Source of the DNA: Paraburkholderia panacisoli
Lineage (GTDB): Bacteria; Pseudomonadota; Gammaproteobacteria; Burkholderiales; Burkholderiaceae
Direction of reading: 5' to 3'
NCBI RefSeq assembly: GCF_008369935.1
Contig: NZ_VTUZ01000011.1
Location: 204,188-268,187, forward strand
DNA length: 64,000 nt
Shown here: in pieces, positions 1 through 8,398 of the stretch
Layout of the letters: each line of letters starts with the position of its first letter
Numbering within the stretch: the first letter of the stretch is position 1
The notes under the pieces: model-generated
The model's database searches: none
What the model was told of the DNA's origin: nothing
What the model saw: only the letters and a program-made list of their open reading frames with translations
Made by a program: the position numbers and the translations under genes

Positions 1-300
1 GTACAGCACCCAGTGCGCGATGCCCAATCCCTTCGCTCCATCGGGATCGAAAATCGTGACCGCGAAACTCTTCGTGCCAGCGGGCGCCTTACGCCATTGC
101 AGCGCCGGCGACACGTTGCCGCCGCCACAATCATTAGCGCTGGCCGCGTGGCTCGAATCGAGTGTGCCGCCATCGGCCAAACCCGGCGACGCCACTGCGA
201 ACGCTTCCACCGCGTACCCATCCGCGGTGGCCAAAGCGAGCACCGCGCACACGCCCGCCGATAACAGGCGCCTTGCAATACCAAAGCCGTATCGCGCCAT
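1..300 (-). CDS. YbhB/YbcL-family (PEBP/Raf kinase inhibitor-like) protein, C-terminus outside window
   Basis: The first 100 residues are present; the rest lies beyond base 1. After a hydrophobic N-terminus that looks like a signal peptide (about residues 1-25) comes a region typical of the bacterial phosphatidylethanolamine-binding-like family: a 'GGNVSPALQW' stretch, then 'FAVTIFDPD' and 'HWVLY'. These build the anion-binding pocket in known family members, whose physiological role is poorly defined. The ATG at 300 is preceded by an AGGAAG ribosome site. It is the last visible gene of the minus-strand sugar operon, 37 bases after the glucokinase gene, though no direct link to sugar metabolism is evident. 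Family assignment is good; function is unknown. Confidence 0.85.
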   Translation of the reverse strand, partial: MARYGFGIARRLLSAGVCAVLALATADGYAVEAFAVASPGLADGGTLDSSHAASANDCGGGNVSPALQWRKAPAGTKSFAVTIFDPDGAKGLGIAHWVLY

Positions 301-337
301 ATTGAACACTTCCTGATATTGGCCCGCCAACCCGGCG

Positions 338-1138
338 CTACTTGAATCGCCCCGTGCGTTGATTCGCTTCGGGCAATTGCCGCGTTTCGCGCACGGACAG
401 CGGATGCCACAAGCGCGCGCCGCCTTCGATACCGGCATCGTTCGACACGGTCGCCACGTTCGCCGGCAACGCGAACTTCAGACGCGCCGCGTTGCCGCCG
501 CCGATCCACAACTTGTCGTAGTTCACCAGTGACTCCAGAATGCCGATCACCTGATGAACGCGCCGGTTCCAGCGTTTATTCCCCGCCTTCTCGCGCGCGG
601 CCTCGCCGATGTATTCATCGTATGCGACGCCTTTCTTGCTGACCGGGTGATGAGCAAGTTCGAGATGCGGCATCAACTCGCCGTCGCGGAACATCGCGGT
701 ACCCGCGCCCGTGCCGAGCGTCAGCACGAATTCGAGGCCATGCCCTTCGATCGCGGCGAAGCCCTGCATCTCGGCATCGTTGATCATGCGCACCGGCAAA
801 CCACCGAGACGCTGCGCCAACGAGTCGGCGAGCGGAATGTCATGCCAGCCTTCCACACCGAAGTGCGGCGCGGTCAGAATGCGGTTGTTGCGCACCACGC
901 CCGGAAAGCCGATCGACATCAGCGTGGCTGGCGCCGGTTCGATGAGCGGCGCGACCAGCTTCGCCAACGCATCGACCAACTGGTCCGGCGTGCACGGATG
1001 CGGCGTCGCCACCCGCACGCGCTCGGTTTTCATCTTGCCTTCCGAATCGATGATCGCGGCTTTCAAGCCGGTGCCGCCGACGTCGATTGCAAGAATCCGC
1101 TCGGTGCTGCTCGTCACTTTCGTCTTACCTGTCGTCAC
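338..1138 (-). CDS. ppgK: ROK-family glucokinase, probably polyphosphate-glucose phosphotransferase type
   Basis: A 266-residue sugar kinase of the ROK/ASKHA fold. The N-terminal phosphate-binding motif 'DVGGTGLK' is at residues 19-26, a 'INDAEMQG' substrate-site motif is central, and a second phosphate motif 'LTLGTGAGTA' follows. Length and motifs fit the PpgK branch, which phosphorylates glucose with polyphosphate and/or ATP; donor specificity cannot be read from sequence. The gene starts at GTG 1138 behind a GGGGG run. The open frame continues upstream, but that part is out-of-frame read-through of zwf. It follows zwf by 44 bases on the same strand, so glucose-6-phosphate would pass directly to the next enzyme of the Entner-Doudoroff/pentose phosphate entry. 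Confidence 0.85.
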   Translation of the reverse strand: MTTGKTKVTSSTERILAIDVGGTGLKAAIIDSEGKMKTERVRVATPHPCTPDQLVDALAKLVAPLIEPAPATLMSIGFPGVVRNNRILTAPHFGVEGWHDIPLADSLAQRLGGLPVRMINDAEMQGFAAIEGHGLEFVLTLGTGAGTAMFRDGELMPHLELAHHPVSKKGVAYDEYIGEAAREKAGNKRWNRRVHQVIGILESLVNYDKLWIGGGNAARLKFALPANVATVSNDAGIEGGARLWHPLSVRETRQLPEANQRTGRFK

Positions 1139-1182
1139 GGTGTCCCCCCGATCATGTGGATGCTGATGAGCGCATGTTGGCG

Positions 1183-2796
1183 TTACTTCTTCTCGACTGC
1201 ATGCTGTTGCAACGGCCGCCATGCATGGCCGTCGCGCGCGAGCAGCGCGTCCGCCTGGGCGGGGCCTTCGCTGCCGGCCGCATAACCGTGCACGGGCAGC
1301 GCGCCGCCGCTTTTCGGATGCAGCACGTCGTCCGCCGCGCACCAGCTCGTTTCGATGCTGTCGGCGCGCTGGAACAGCGTCGCGTCGCCGAGCATGCAGT
1401 CGTATAGCAGCGTCTCGTAGCCGACGTTGGCGCGTTCCGCGAAGAAGTCGGCATAGTCGAACGAAGATTGCACCCCGCCGACCTGCATCACCGGGCCCGG
1501 CGTTTTCACGTTGAAGTCGAAACTCGTGCCATGCGCGGGATCGATGCGCAAGGTCAGCACGTTCGGCGTGAGCGCATCGACCGGCGTATCGCGGAACAGG
1601 AGGAACGGCACCGGCTTCAGTTGCACCGAAATTTCCGTGCGACGCGCGGCCAGCCGCTTGCCGGTGCGCAGATAGAACGGCACGCCGGCCCAGCGCCAGT
1701 TTTCGACGAACACGCGTGCGGCCGCGTAAGTCTCCGTCGTGCTGCCGGGCGCGACGTTCGGTTCTTCGCGGTAGCCCACGCCCGCCGGGCCCTTTTCGTA
1801 TTGACCGAACACGACATCGTCCGGGGTCAGCGGCTGGATCGCGTCGAAGATTTCGGCCTTCTTGTCGCGCACCGCTTCGGCGTCGAACGAATTGGGCGGC
1901 TCCATCGCGACCATGCCGAGCAACTGGAACAGGTGGTTCGGCACCATGTCGCGAAACGCGCCCGTCTGCTCGTAGAACTTGCCGCGCCCTTCCACGCCGA
2001 TCGTTTCCGCCGCGGTGATCTGCACGCTGTCGATATATTCGCGCCGCCATATCGGTTCGAACAGCGCGTTCGCGAAGCGCACCGCGAGAATGCTTTGCAC
2101 GGTGTCCTTGCCGAGAAAGTGATCGATGCGATAGACCTGCGATTCCTTTGCGTACGACAGAATGTGCGCGTTCAGATCGCGCGCCGATGCGAGGTCGGTG
2201 CCGAACGGCTTTTCGATCACGATACGGCGAAAACCGCCGCTGCCGCCCTCGCCTTCCTTCAGCAAGCCCGCTTTGCCGAGATGCTCGACGATCGGTTTGA
2301 AAAAGCGCGAGCTGACCGCGAGATAGAAGATCACGTTGCTGCCGGGTGACTGTTCGAGTTCCTGCTTGAGCTTCGTGAAGATGTCGTCGGTTTCGAACTC
2401 GCCGGCCTTGTATTCGAGGCGTTGCGCGACCCAGTTCCACGCGTGGTCGTCGAGCTTGCCGGCGTGGAAGGTGCTGGCTTTGTCGGCGGCGAATTGCTGT
2501 AGCGACTTGTGCAAGTCTTCGCGCCACTCGCTCGTCTCGCGCTCGCCATGATTGACGCCGATGATTTTCATCGCGCCGTCGAGCAGGCCGTCCACCGCGA
2601 GGTTGTACAGCGCGGGCATCAGGAGCCGCTTGGTGAGGTCGCCGCCGGCGCCGAAGATCACCAGCGTGCAAGGCGGCGCGGGCCGCTTGCCGGCCGGCGA
2701 CGGCGGCGCGTCATGCGGACTCGCGCTGAGCTTGCAGCTCGGTGCCTGAGTGGCGGCGGGGTGATCGGAAGCTTGGGGGTTCGGTGTAGTCGACAT
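1183..2796 (-). CDS. zwf: glucose-6-phosphate 1-dehydrogenase
   Basis: A 537-residue NADP-dependent enzyme oxidising glucose-6-phosphate to 6-phosphogluconolactone. The Rossmann motif 'FGAGGDLTKR' is at residues 48-57 and the substrate-binding/catalytic signature 'RIDHFLGKD' lies in the middle. The core matches the usual ~490-residue enzyme; about 45 Pro/Ala-rich residues are added at the N-terminus. The ATG at 2796 begins 'MSTTPNPQ'; a longer open frame to 2931 gives low-complexity, non-conserved sequence, so I prefer the shorter form. No strong ribosome site is visible. It sits between the GH63-like glucosidase and the ROK glucokinase, all on the minus strand. Confidence 0.95.
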   Translation of the reverse strand: MSTTPNPQASDHPAATQAPSCKLSASPHDAPPSPAGKRPAPPCTLVIFGAGGDLTKRLLMPALYNLAVDGLLDGAMKIIGVNHGERETSEWREDLHKSLQQFAADKASTFHAGKLDDHAWNWVAQRLEYKAGEFETDDIFTKLKQELEQSPGSNVIFYLAVSSRFFKPIVEHLGKAGLLKEGEGGSGGFRRIVIEKPFGTDLASARDLNAHILSYAKESQVYRIDHFLGKDTVQSILAVRFANALFEPIWRREYIDSVQITAAETIGVEGRGKFYEQTGAFRDMVPNHLFQLLGMVAMEPPNSFDAEAVRDKKAEIFDAIQPLTPDDVVFGQYEKGPAGVGYREEPNVAPGSTTETYAAARVFVENWRWAGVPFYLRTGKRLAARRTEISVQLKPVPFLLFRDTPVDALTPNVLTLRIDPAHGTSFDFNVKTPGPVMQVGGVQSSFDYADFFAERANVGYETLLYDCMLGDATLFQRADSIETSWCAADDVLHPKSGGALPVHGYAAGSEGPAQADALLARDGHAWRPLQQHAVEKK

Positions 2797-2949
2797 GGGA
2801 TTCACTTGAGGAAGCCAATGGAACGGACGTGGCGATACATGAAAGACCACGCTTGAACCGACACAGTTCAAAAACGATCTCGCGGCCCGCACGGCATGCG
2901 CCCTTGTAGGGTCGATGCAACCTCGCCGCATGCGTGTCGCCCGTGCTGC

Positions 2950-5751
2950 TTACTTCGCCGTGGTGGCCGCGAGCGCGGACGCGGGCTCAGGTGCAGGTTC
3001 AGGCGCGCGGGCCGGCGCCGACGCCGCGACGGGAATCGGCGCGCGTTCCAGCTCGCCCGCCAACGGCACGTTGCCCGATGCCGCCATCGCCCGCGGTTGC
3101 AGCAGCAGCGCAACGAGCCCGCTCCAGCCGGTCTGATGCGAAGCGCCGACGCCACGCCCATTGTCGCCGTGAAAGTACTCATGGAACAGCACGAGGTCGC
3201 ACGAGCGCGGGTCGGTCTGCAACAGCGGATACGCGCGCATCACGGGACGCTCGCCGTCCTTGTTCTTGAGGAACAGTGTGGTCGCGCGGCGCGCCAGCTC
3301 ATCGGCGATTTCGCTAAGCGAGAATTTCTGCCCCGAGCCCGTCGGATATTCGACGCGAAACTCGTCGCCGTAATAGCGGTGAAATTCGTACAGCGATTCG
3401 ATCAGCAGATAGTTGACCGGCATCCACACCGGACCGCGCCAGTTCGAATTGCCGCCGAACACGCGCGTGTCGGATTCCGCCGGCAGATACTTGACGCAGA
3501 AGCTCTTGCCGTTGAGATTGAACACGAACGGCTGATCGCGATGAAAGCGCGACAACGCCCGTACGCCGTGATCGGAAAGAAATTCGCTTTCGTCGAGCGC
3601 GCGCCGCAGCAATGCTTTCATCCGGTGACCGCGCAGCACCGATAGCAGCAGCGCGTTGCCCTTGCCGGGCTCGTTCCAGCGCGAGACCAGCTTCGCAAGA
3701 TCCGGACGATGTTCGAGGAACCACACGAGCCGCTCGCGCAGGCACGGCAAGCCGCCATGCAGACGCTCTTCCAGCACGTGCACCGCGAACAGCGGAATCA
3801 GCCCGACGATCGAGCGCACCCGCATCGGCATGCTGCTGCCGTCGGGCAGGCGCAGCTTGTCGTAGAAGAACTCGTCTTCGCTGTCCCACAGCCCCGTCTC
3901 GCAGCCGTCGTCGCAGCTCACGGCCTCGGCGATATACAGGAAGTGCTCGAAGAACTTCACGCCGATATCCACGAACACATGGTTCGCATACGCGAGTTCG
4001 AGCGCGATGCGCATCAGGTCGAGCGCATACGCGGCCATCCACGCGGTGCCGTCGGCCTGGTCGATGTGGCCGCCGGTCGGCAGTGGCGACGAGCGGTCGA
4101 AGATACCGACGTTGTCCAGTCCGAGAAAGCCGCCCTGGAAAATATTGTGGCCGTCGGCGTCCTTGCGGTTCACCCACCAGGAGAAATTCAGCAACAGCTT
4201 ATGGAACACGAGTTCGAGAAAATCGCGATCCGCCTGGCCGGTGAGCGCGCGGTCGATCTCGTACACGCGCCACGCGGCCCATGCATGCACGGGCGGGTTG
4301 GCGTCGCTGAGCGCCCATTCGTAGGCGGGCAGCTGGCCGTTCGGATGCTGATAGCGGTCCTTCACCAGCAGCAGCAATTGACGCTTCGCAAAGGCCGGGT
4401 CGATCAGCGCGAATGCGGCCGCGTGGAACGCAAGATCCCATGACGCGTACCACGGGTACTCCCATTTGTCAGGCATCGAGACGATGTCGGCATTGCACAG
4501 GTGGCGCCAGTCCGCATTGCGGCCGTGTTTGCGGCCCGCGGGCGGTTTGGGTTGCAGCGGATCGCCGTCGAACCAGCGTTGCACGTCGTACTGGTAGTAC
4601 TGCTTGGACCACAGCATGCCGGCGAGCGCCTGACGCTGCACGAGGCGCGCGTCGGGATCGGCGATCTCGTGTTGCAGCGCGCCATAGAACTCGTCGGCCT
4701 CGGCGATGCGGCGCGCAAACACCGCATCGGCATCGAACTGCACAGCGTCCGGCGCCGACTCCGGACGCCAGCGCAGATACACCACGGCGCGGCCGTGCGG
4801 CGCGAATTCGAGCGCCGCATGCGCGGCGGCCTTGGTACCGGCGTCGTGACGTATCGCCTGCTGATCGCCGTGTACGAGATAGTCGTTGAAGCCGTCCTTG
4901 AACGGACCGGCGGCGTCCGTGTTGAACAGGCGCTTCACGTTGGTGTCGTTTTCGCAGAAGAGCCACGCGAGTTGCGGCGCGTCCTTCGACCACGCCGTCA
5001 CGACAATTGGCTCATGACCATGCTGGCGCCCGATCAGGTGCGTGTCACCGTTGTGGTCCGTGCCGGCGACCAGCGACGGCTTGTCCTTGTTCTCCTTCCA
5101 CGACCACGAGTTGCGCGCCCAGATTTGCGGCAGCACATCGAGCGACGCGGCCTCGTCCGCGCGATTCTCGATCGTCACGCGCATCACGATGTCGTCGGGC
5201 TCGTGCTTCGCGTATTCGACCTGCACGTCGAAATAGCGCAGATCGTCGAATACGCCGGTGTCAAGAATCTCGTACTCGGGCATGTCGCCGCCGCGTCGAG
5301 CGTTTTCCTGCACCAGGTCTTCGTATGGAAAGGCGGCGTGCGGGTACTTGTAGAGCATCCGCATGTACGAATGCGTCGGCGTGCCGTCGAGGTAGAAGTA
5401 CAGTTCCTTCACGTCCTCGCCATGATTGCCCTCGGCATTGGTGAGGCCGAACAGGCGCTCCTTGAGGATCGGGTCGTTGCGATTCCATAGCGCAAGCGAC
5501 ACGCACCAGCTCAGCTTGTCGTCACCGAAACCGGCAATGCCGTCTTCGCCCCAGCGATACGCGCGGCTACGCGCATGGTCGTGCGGAAAGGAGTCCCAGG
5601 CGGTGCCGTCGGCGCTGTAATCCTCGCGCACGGTGCCCCATTGGCGTTCGCTCAGATATGGCCCCCAGCGCTGCCAATGGGCGCAAGCGGCCGAATGCAG
5701 GCGTGATCCTTCGATGGTGTCGAGCAGATTGGCAGCGCGCAGCGGTGGCAT
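2950..5751 (-). CDS. GH63-related (MGH1-type) glucosidase
   Basis: A 933-residue protein of the family annotated in proteobacteria as 'glucosidase', related to the (alpha/alpha)6-barrel mannosylglycerate/processing-glucosidase group. Family sequences seen include 'RWGPYLSERQWGTVREDYS' near the N-terminus, 'YLDGTPTHSYMRMLYKYP', 'GLDNVGIFDRS' and 'NSNWRGPVWMPVNYLL'. There is no signal peptide, so it is probably cytoplasmic; the last ~60 residues are Ala/Pro-rich. The start at 5751 has AAGGA seven bases upstream. It is 69 bases downstream of the debranching-enzyme gene and 153 bases before zwf. The context suggests trimming of intracellular alpha-glucans or oligosaccharides into glucose for the kinase. 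Substrate is inferred. Confidence 0.85.
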   Translation of the reverse strand: MPPLRAANLLDTIEGSRLHSAACAHWQRWGPYLSERQWGTVREDYSADGTAWDSFPHDHARSRAYRWGEDGIAGFGDDKLSWCVSLALWNRNDPILKERLFGLTNAEGNHGEDVKELYFYLDGTPTHSYMRMLYKYPHAAFPYEDLVQENARRGGDMPEYEILDTGVFDDLRYFDVQVEYAKHEPDDIVMRVTIENRADEAASLDVLPQIWARNSWSWKENKDKPSLVAGTDHNGDTHLIGRQHGHEPIVVTAWSKDAPQLAWLFCENDTNVKRLFNTDAAGPFKDGFNDYLVHGDQQAIRHDAGTKAAAHAALEFAPHGRAVVYLRWRPESAPDAVQFDADAVFARRIAEADEFYGALQHEIADPDARLVQRQALAGMLWSKQYYQYDVQRWFDGDPLQPKPPAGRKHGRNADWRHLCNADIVSMPDKWEYPWYASWDLAFHAAAFALIDPAFAKRQLLLLVKDRYQHPNGQLPAYEWALSDANPPVHAWAAWRVYEIDRALTGQADRDFLELVFHKLLLNFSWWVNRKDADGHNIFQGGFLGLDNVGIFDRSSPLPTGGHIDQADGTAWMAAYALDLMRIALELAYANHVFVDIGVKFFEHFLYIAEAVSCDDGCETGLWDSEDEFFYDKLRLPDGSSMPMRVRSIVGLIPLFAVHVLEERLHGGLPCLRERLVWFLEHRPDLAKLVSRWNEPGKGNALLLSVLRGHRMKALLRRALDESEFLSDHGVRALSRFHRDQPFVFNLNGKSFCVKYLPAESDTRVFGGNSNWRGPVWMPVNYLLIESLYEFHRYYGDEFRVEYPTGSGQKFSLSEIADELARRATTLFLKNKDGERPVMRAYPLLQTDPRSCDLVLFHEYFHGDNGRGVGASHQTGWSGLVALLLQPRAMAASGNVPLAGELERAPIPVAASAPARAPEPAPEPASALAATTAK

Positions 5752-5820
5752 GACTTCGTCCTTGCTTCAGGCTTGGCGATGGGACACACATCGTAGCGCG
5801 GTTTACGCGGCGATGGGCTC

Positions 5821-7809
5821 TCACCCGGCAAGCAGGCTTTCGACGCGCAGCAATTCGCCCAGCGACCACGCCTGAAACGGCGTGCCGGCGGGCGTATGCG
5901 GCGCGTCGCCGTCGGCGATTTCGGGCAGATGGTCGAGACCGGTGTGGTCCAGCTGCGCGTAGAGCGGGTCGAAAAACCGCGCTCTGGCTAGCGCGCGTGT
6001 GTCCGCCGCGGCGCCGTGAACCCGCAGCCATGCTTCGACGAACGGGCCCAGCAGCCACGGCCAGACGGTTCCTTGATGATAGGCGCCATCGCGCGCGAGC
6101 AGTGGCCCGCTGTAGCGGCCGCGATACGCAGGGTCGGACGGCGCGAGCGTTCGCAGGCCGAGGGGCGTGAGCAACTGCGTCTCGACCTGTTCGAGCACCG
6201 CGCGCGCCGCCGCGCCTTCGAGCAACGGGAACGGCAGGCCGCCCACTGCGAAAATCTGGTTCGGCCGGATCGAGCGGTCTACCGCGCCTTTCACGTGATC
6301 GACGTCGACGTTGTCGGCTAGCGTTTGGGTGGACGGGTCCACGAAACGTTCATGAAACGCTTGCAACGCTCGCTCAGCGGGTGGCTGCCACTGCGGGTTC
6401 CAGGTTGCTGCAATGCGCAACGCGTTGATCCAGAGCGCCTGCACCTCGACCGGTTTACCGATGCGCGGCGTGACCACCCAGTCGCCGGCTTTCGCATCCA
6501 TCCACGTGAGCTGCACGCCGGGGACGCCGGCGCGCAGCAGGCCGTCGTCGGCGCAGGCCTGGATGTTGAAGCGCGTGCCTTTCGTATAGCCGGTCAGAAT
6601 CGTTTCGGCGGCCTGTTGCAAGCGCGTGCGGGTCGCGGCGCCGGCGTGACGCGTGGCCAGGTAGTCGTGTACCGCGACGATGAACCACAACGACGCATCG
6701 ACCGAGTTGTATTCCGGCGTGTCGCCGTAGTCGGGAAAGCGGTTCGGCAGCATGCCTTCGGACAGCATGCCCGACCATTCGAGCAGGATCGCTTCGGCTT
6801 CGTCGAGACGGTTCGACGCGATCAGCAGGCCGCGCATCGCGATGAAGGTATCGCGGCCCCAGTCGGTGAACCACGGGAAGCCCGCGAGGATCGTGCGGCC
6901 TTCGTTGCGCGAGACCACGTAGGCATCGGCGGAGCGCTGCAGGCGTGAGCCCAGCGTGATGCGGCGGTGCTGCTCGATACGCGCGAGTTCGGATGCGCGG
7001 GCGGCGGCGGCTTGGGCGTTTTCACATGGCGTTGCGACGGCGAAGGCGGACGTTCCCGCGCTGCTTGCACTGGACGCACTGAGCACCATCACCGCTTCAC
7101 CGTCGGCGAGAGCGAAGCTGAACACGCCGGGCGTCGCCAGATCTTCGCTGAAGTCGAGGCCGCGCTCTTCTTCGCGCGCGTAGCAGAAGTTGCGATACCA
7201 ATCGGGCGCGTGCGTGTACGCGCCGTTCGACGCGGCATGGATCACCGGCACATCGCCATACGGTTGCCAGCTCGCGCATGCGTGATCGCCGCTGGTCCGC
7301 GCGCTGAAGTTGAACGCGGTGTTCTCATGATGCAGCGCGTGGTAATCGCGGCCCGACAGCAAAGGCCTGACCTTCAGGACCAGCGCGCCCATATCAGCGG
7401 ACGTTGCCGCGCCCTCCAGCCGCCAACGCAATACCGTTTCACAGGTAGCCTTGCTGACGAGGACCTCGGCGGTGAGCGCCATCTGCGCATCGAGTTGAAT
7501 GCGCCACGTGGGCCACGGCGCGGTGTCGAACGCAACCAGACTCGCGCCCAGATCCGGATAGATCACATTGGGCGTATACCGCTGCATGGTCAGCGGATAG
7601 CGCCGCCCTCCCGCTTCGAGCCAGGCCTCGACACCATTGACAAGCACCATGCGCGCACCCGGCGCGCGCGTCGCGCTCAGCAGCAACGCGTGATAGCGAC
7701 GCGTGCGCAACGTGCCCACGGTGCCCGACGCGAAACCACCAAAGTCGTCCGCTTCGAGCCATTCGTCTTCAAGACGCGTGATGTCGAAAGGTCGTTCGAT
7801 GCGTGTCAT
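5821..7809 (-). CDS. amylo-alpha-1,6-glucosidase (glycogen debranching enzyme family)
   Basis: A 662-residue protein with the GDE_N-type N-terminal beta-domain ('WLEADDFGGFASGT' at residues 17-30, a strong family signature) and a C-terminal (alpha/alpha)6 GDE_C catalytic barrel ('GFPWFTDWGRDTFIAMRGL', 'NSVDASLWFIVAVHDY', 'YHQGTVWPWLLGPF'). The family hydrolyses alpha-1,6 branch points in glycogen-like polymers, and the acidic residues expected in the barrel motifs are present. No signal peptide is visible. It is the first gene of the minus-strand operon; its ATG at 7809 has only a weak ribosome site. With the glucosidase, glucokinase and zwf it forms a plausible glucan-to-glucose-6-phosphate-to-6-phosphogluconate route. 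No glycogen synthase, branching enzyme or phosphorylase is visible nearby. Confidence 0.92.
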   Translation of the reverse strand: MTRIERPFDITRLEDEWLEADDFGGFASGTVGTLRTRRYHALLLSATRAPGARMVLVNGVEAWLEAGGRRYPLTMQRYTPNVIYPDLGASLVAFDTAPWPTWRIQLDAQMALTAEVLVSKATCETVLRWRLEGAATSADMGALVLKVRPLLSGRDYHALHHENTAFNFSARTSGDHACASWQPYGDVPVIHAASNGAYTHAPDWYRNFCYAREEERGLDFSEDLATPGVFSFALADGEAVMVLSASSASSAGTSAFAVATPCENAQAAAARASELARIEQHRRITLGSRLQRSADAYVVSRNEGRTILAGFPWFTDWGRDTFIAMRGLLIASNRLDEAEAILLEWSGMLSEGMLPNRFPDYGDTPEYNSVDASLWFIVAVHDYLATRHAGAATRTRLQQAAETILTGYTKGTRFNIQACADDGLLRAGVPGVQLTWMDAKAGDWVVTPRIGKPVEVQALWINALRIAATWNPQWQPPAERALQAFHERFVDPSTQTLADNVDVDHVKGAVDRSIRPNQIFAVGGLPFPLLEGAAARAVLEQVETQLLTPLGLRTLAPSDPAYRGRYSGPLLARDGAYHQGTVWPWLLGPFVEAWLRVHGAAADTRALARARFFDPLYAQLDHTGLDHLPEIADGDAPHTPAGTPFQAWSLGELLRVESLLAG

Positions 7810-8023
7810 GGATCAACCGGTTATGCAAAGCCGTCAATCATTGATTGGGCATACGTGAAGCGTCAGTCAAATGGCGTAACGGTGACCATTGTCCTTCCTG
7901 CCACTTTCCATTTCCTTTCGAAAACCGACGAATTGTCGAAAGATATGCGGCTCGCAAACGTTTCACAATTATTTCTTGAAAGGAATGGAGACTGCAGCGG
8001 TTTTCACGAAACCGTATGCAGAC

Positions 8024-8338
8024 ATGAGAACAATCAACCGCCTCGCCAGCATCGCGTCAATCGCACTTGCCACTTTAGCGTTGAGCGCTTGCGGCGCTGA
8101 CGACTCTAGCGTGACCGCAGCGTCTTCATCACCGCCCGTTGCCGATAACGGCGCGCAGCAGCACCCGGCGGCATTGTCAGCGGCCGCGTTACCCGACGCA
8201 TCCACGGCGCCTGCGGCGAACCCCGCCGCAGCGTCCGACCCGATCACGCAGAACATGCAAGCCAGTCTCGCTGCCGACAGCCAGCAAGTCACGCCCGTCA
8301 TGCACTACGCCCCCGGCGACAGCGCCAGCAACAACTGA
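8024..8338 (+). CDS. small Ala-rich lipoprotein, hypothetical
   Basis: A 104-residue protein with a lipoprotein signal: positively charged start, hydrophobic core, and lipobox 'LSAC' with the cysteine near residue 23. The mature part is low-complexity Ala/Ser/Pro/Asp and resembles no enzyme; it ends in an Asn pair. An in-frame ATG at 7985 lies just behind GAAAGGA but would bury the signal peptide, so 8024 is chosen. It lies 60 bases upstream of the phospholipase C gene on the same strand and may be co-transcribed, perhaps as an envelope accessory. Function unknown. Confidence 0.7.
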   Translation: MRTINRLASIASIALATLALSACGADDSSVTAASSSPPVADNGAQQHPAALSAAALPDASTAPAANPAAASDPITQNMQASLAADSQQVTPVMHYAPGDSASNN

Positions 8339-8398
8339 CCTGTTTTTCCCAGCGCGCCAACGCGCGCTATTCTTTCCATCCGCAGAAGGTGATATTCG

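Noticed and set aside
338..2671. Very long minus-strand open frame spanning glucokinase and most of zwf
   Set aside because: The part above 1138 is zwf read in the wrong frame (Arg-rich); glucokinase starts at GTG 1138.
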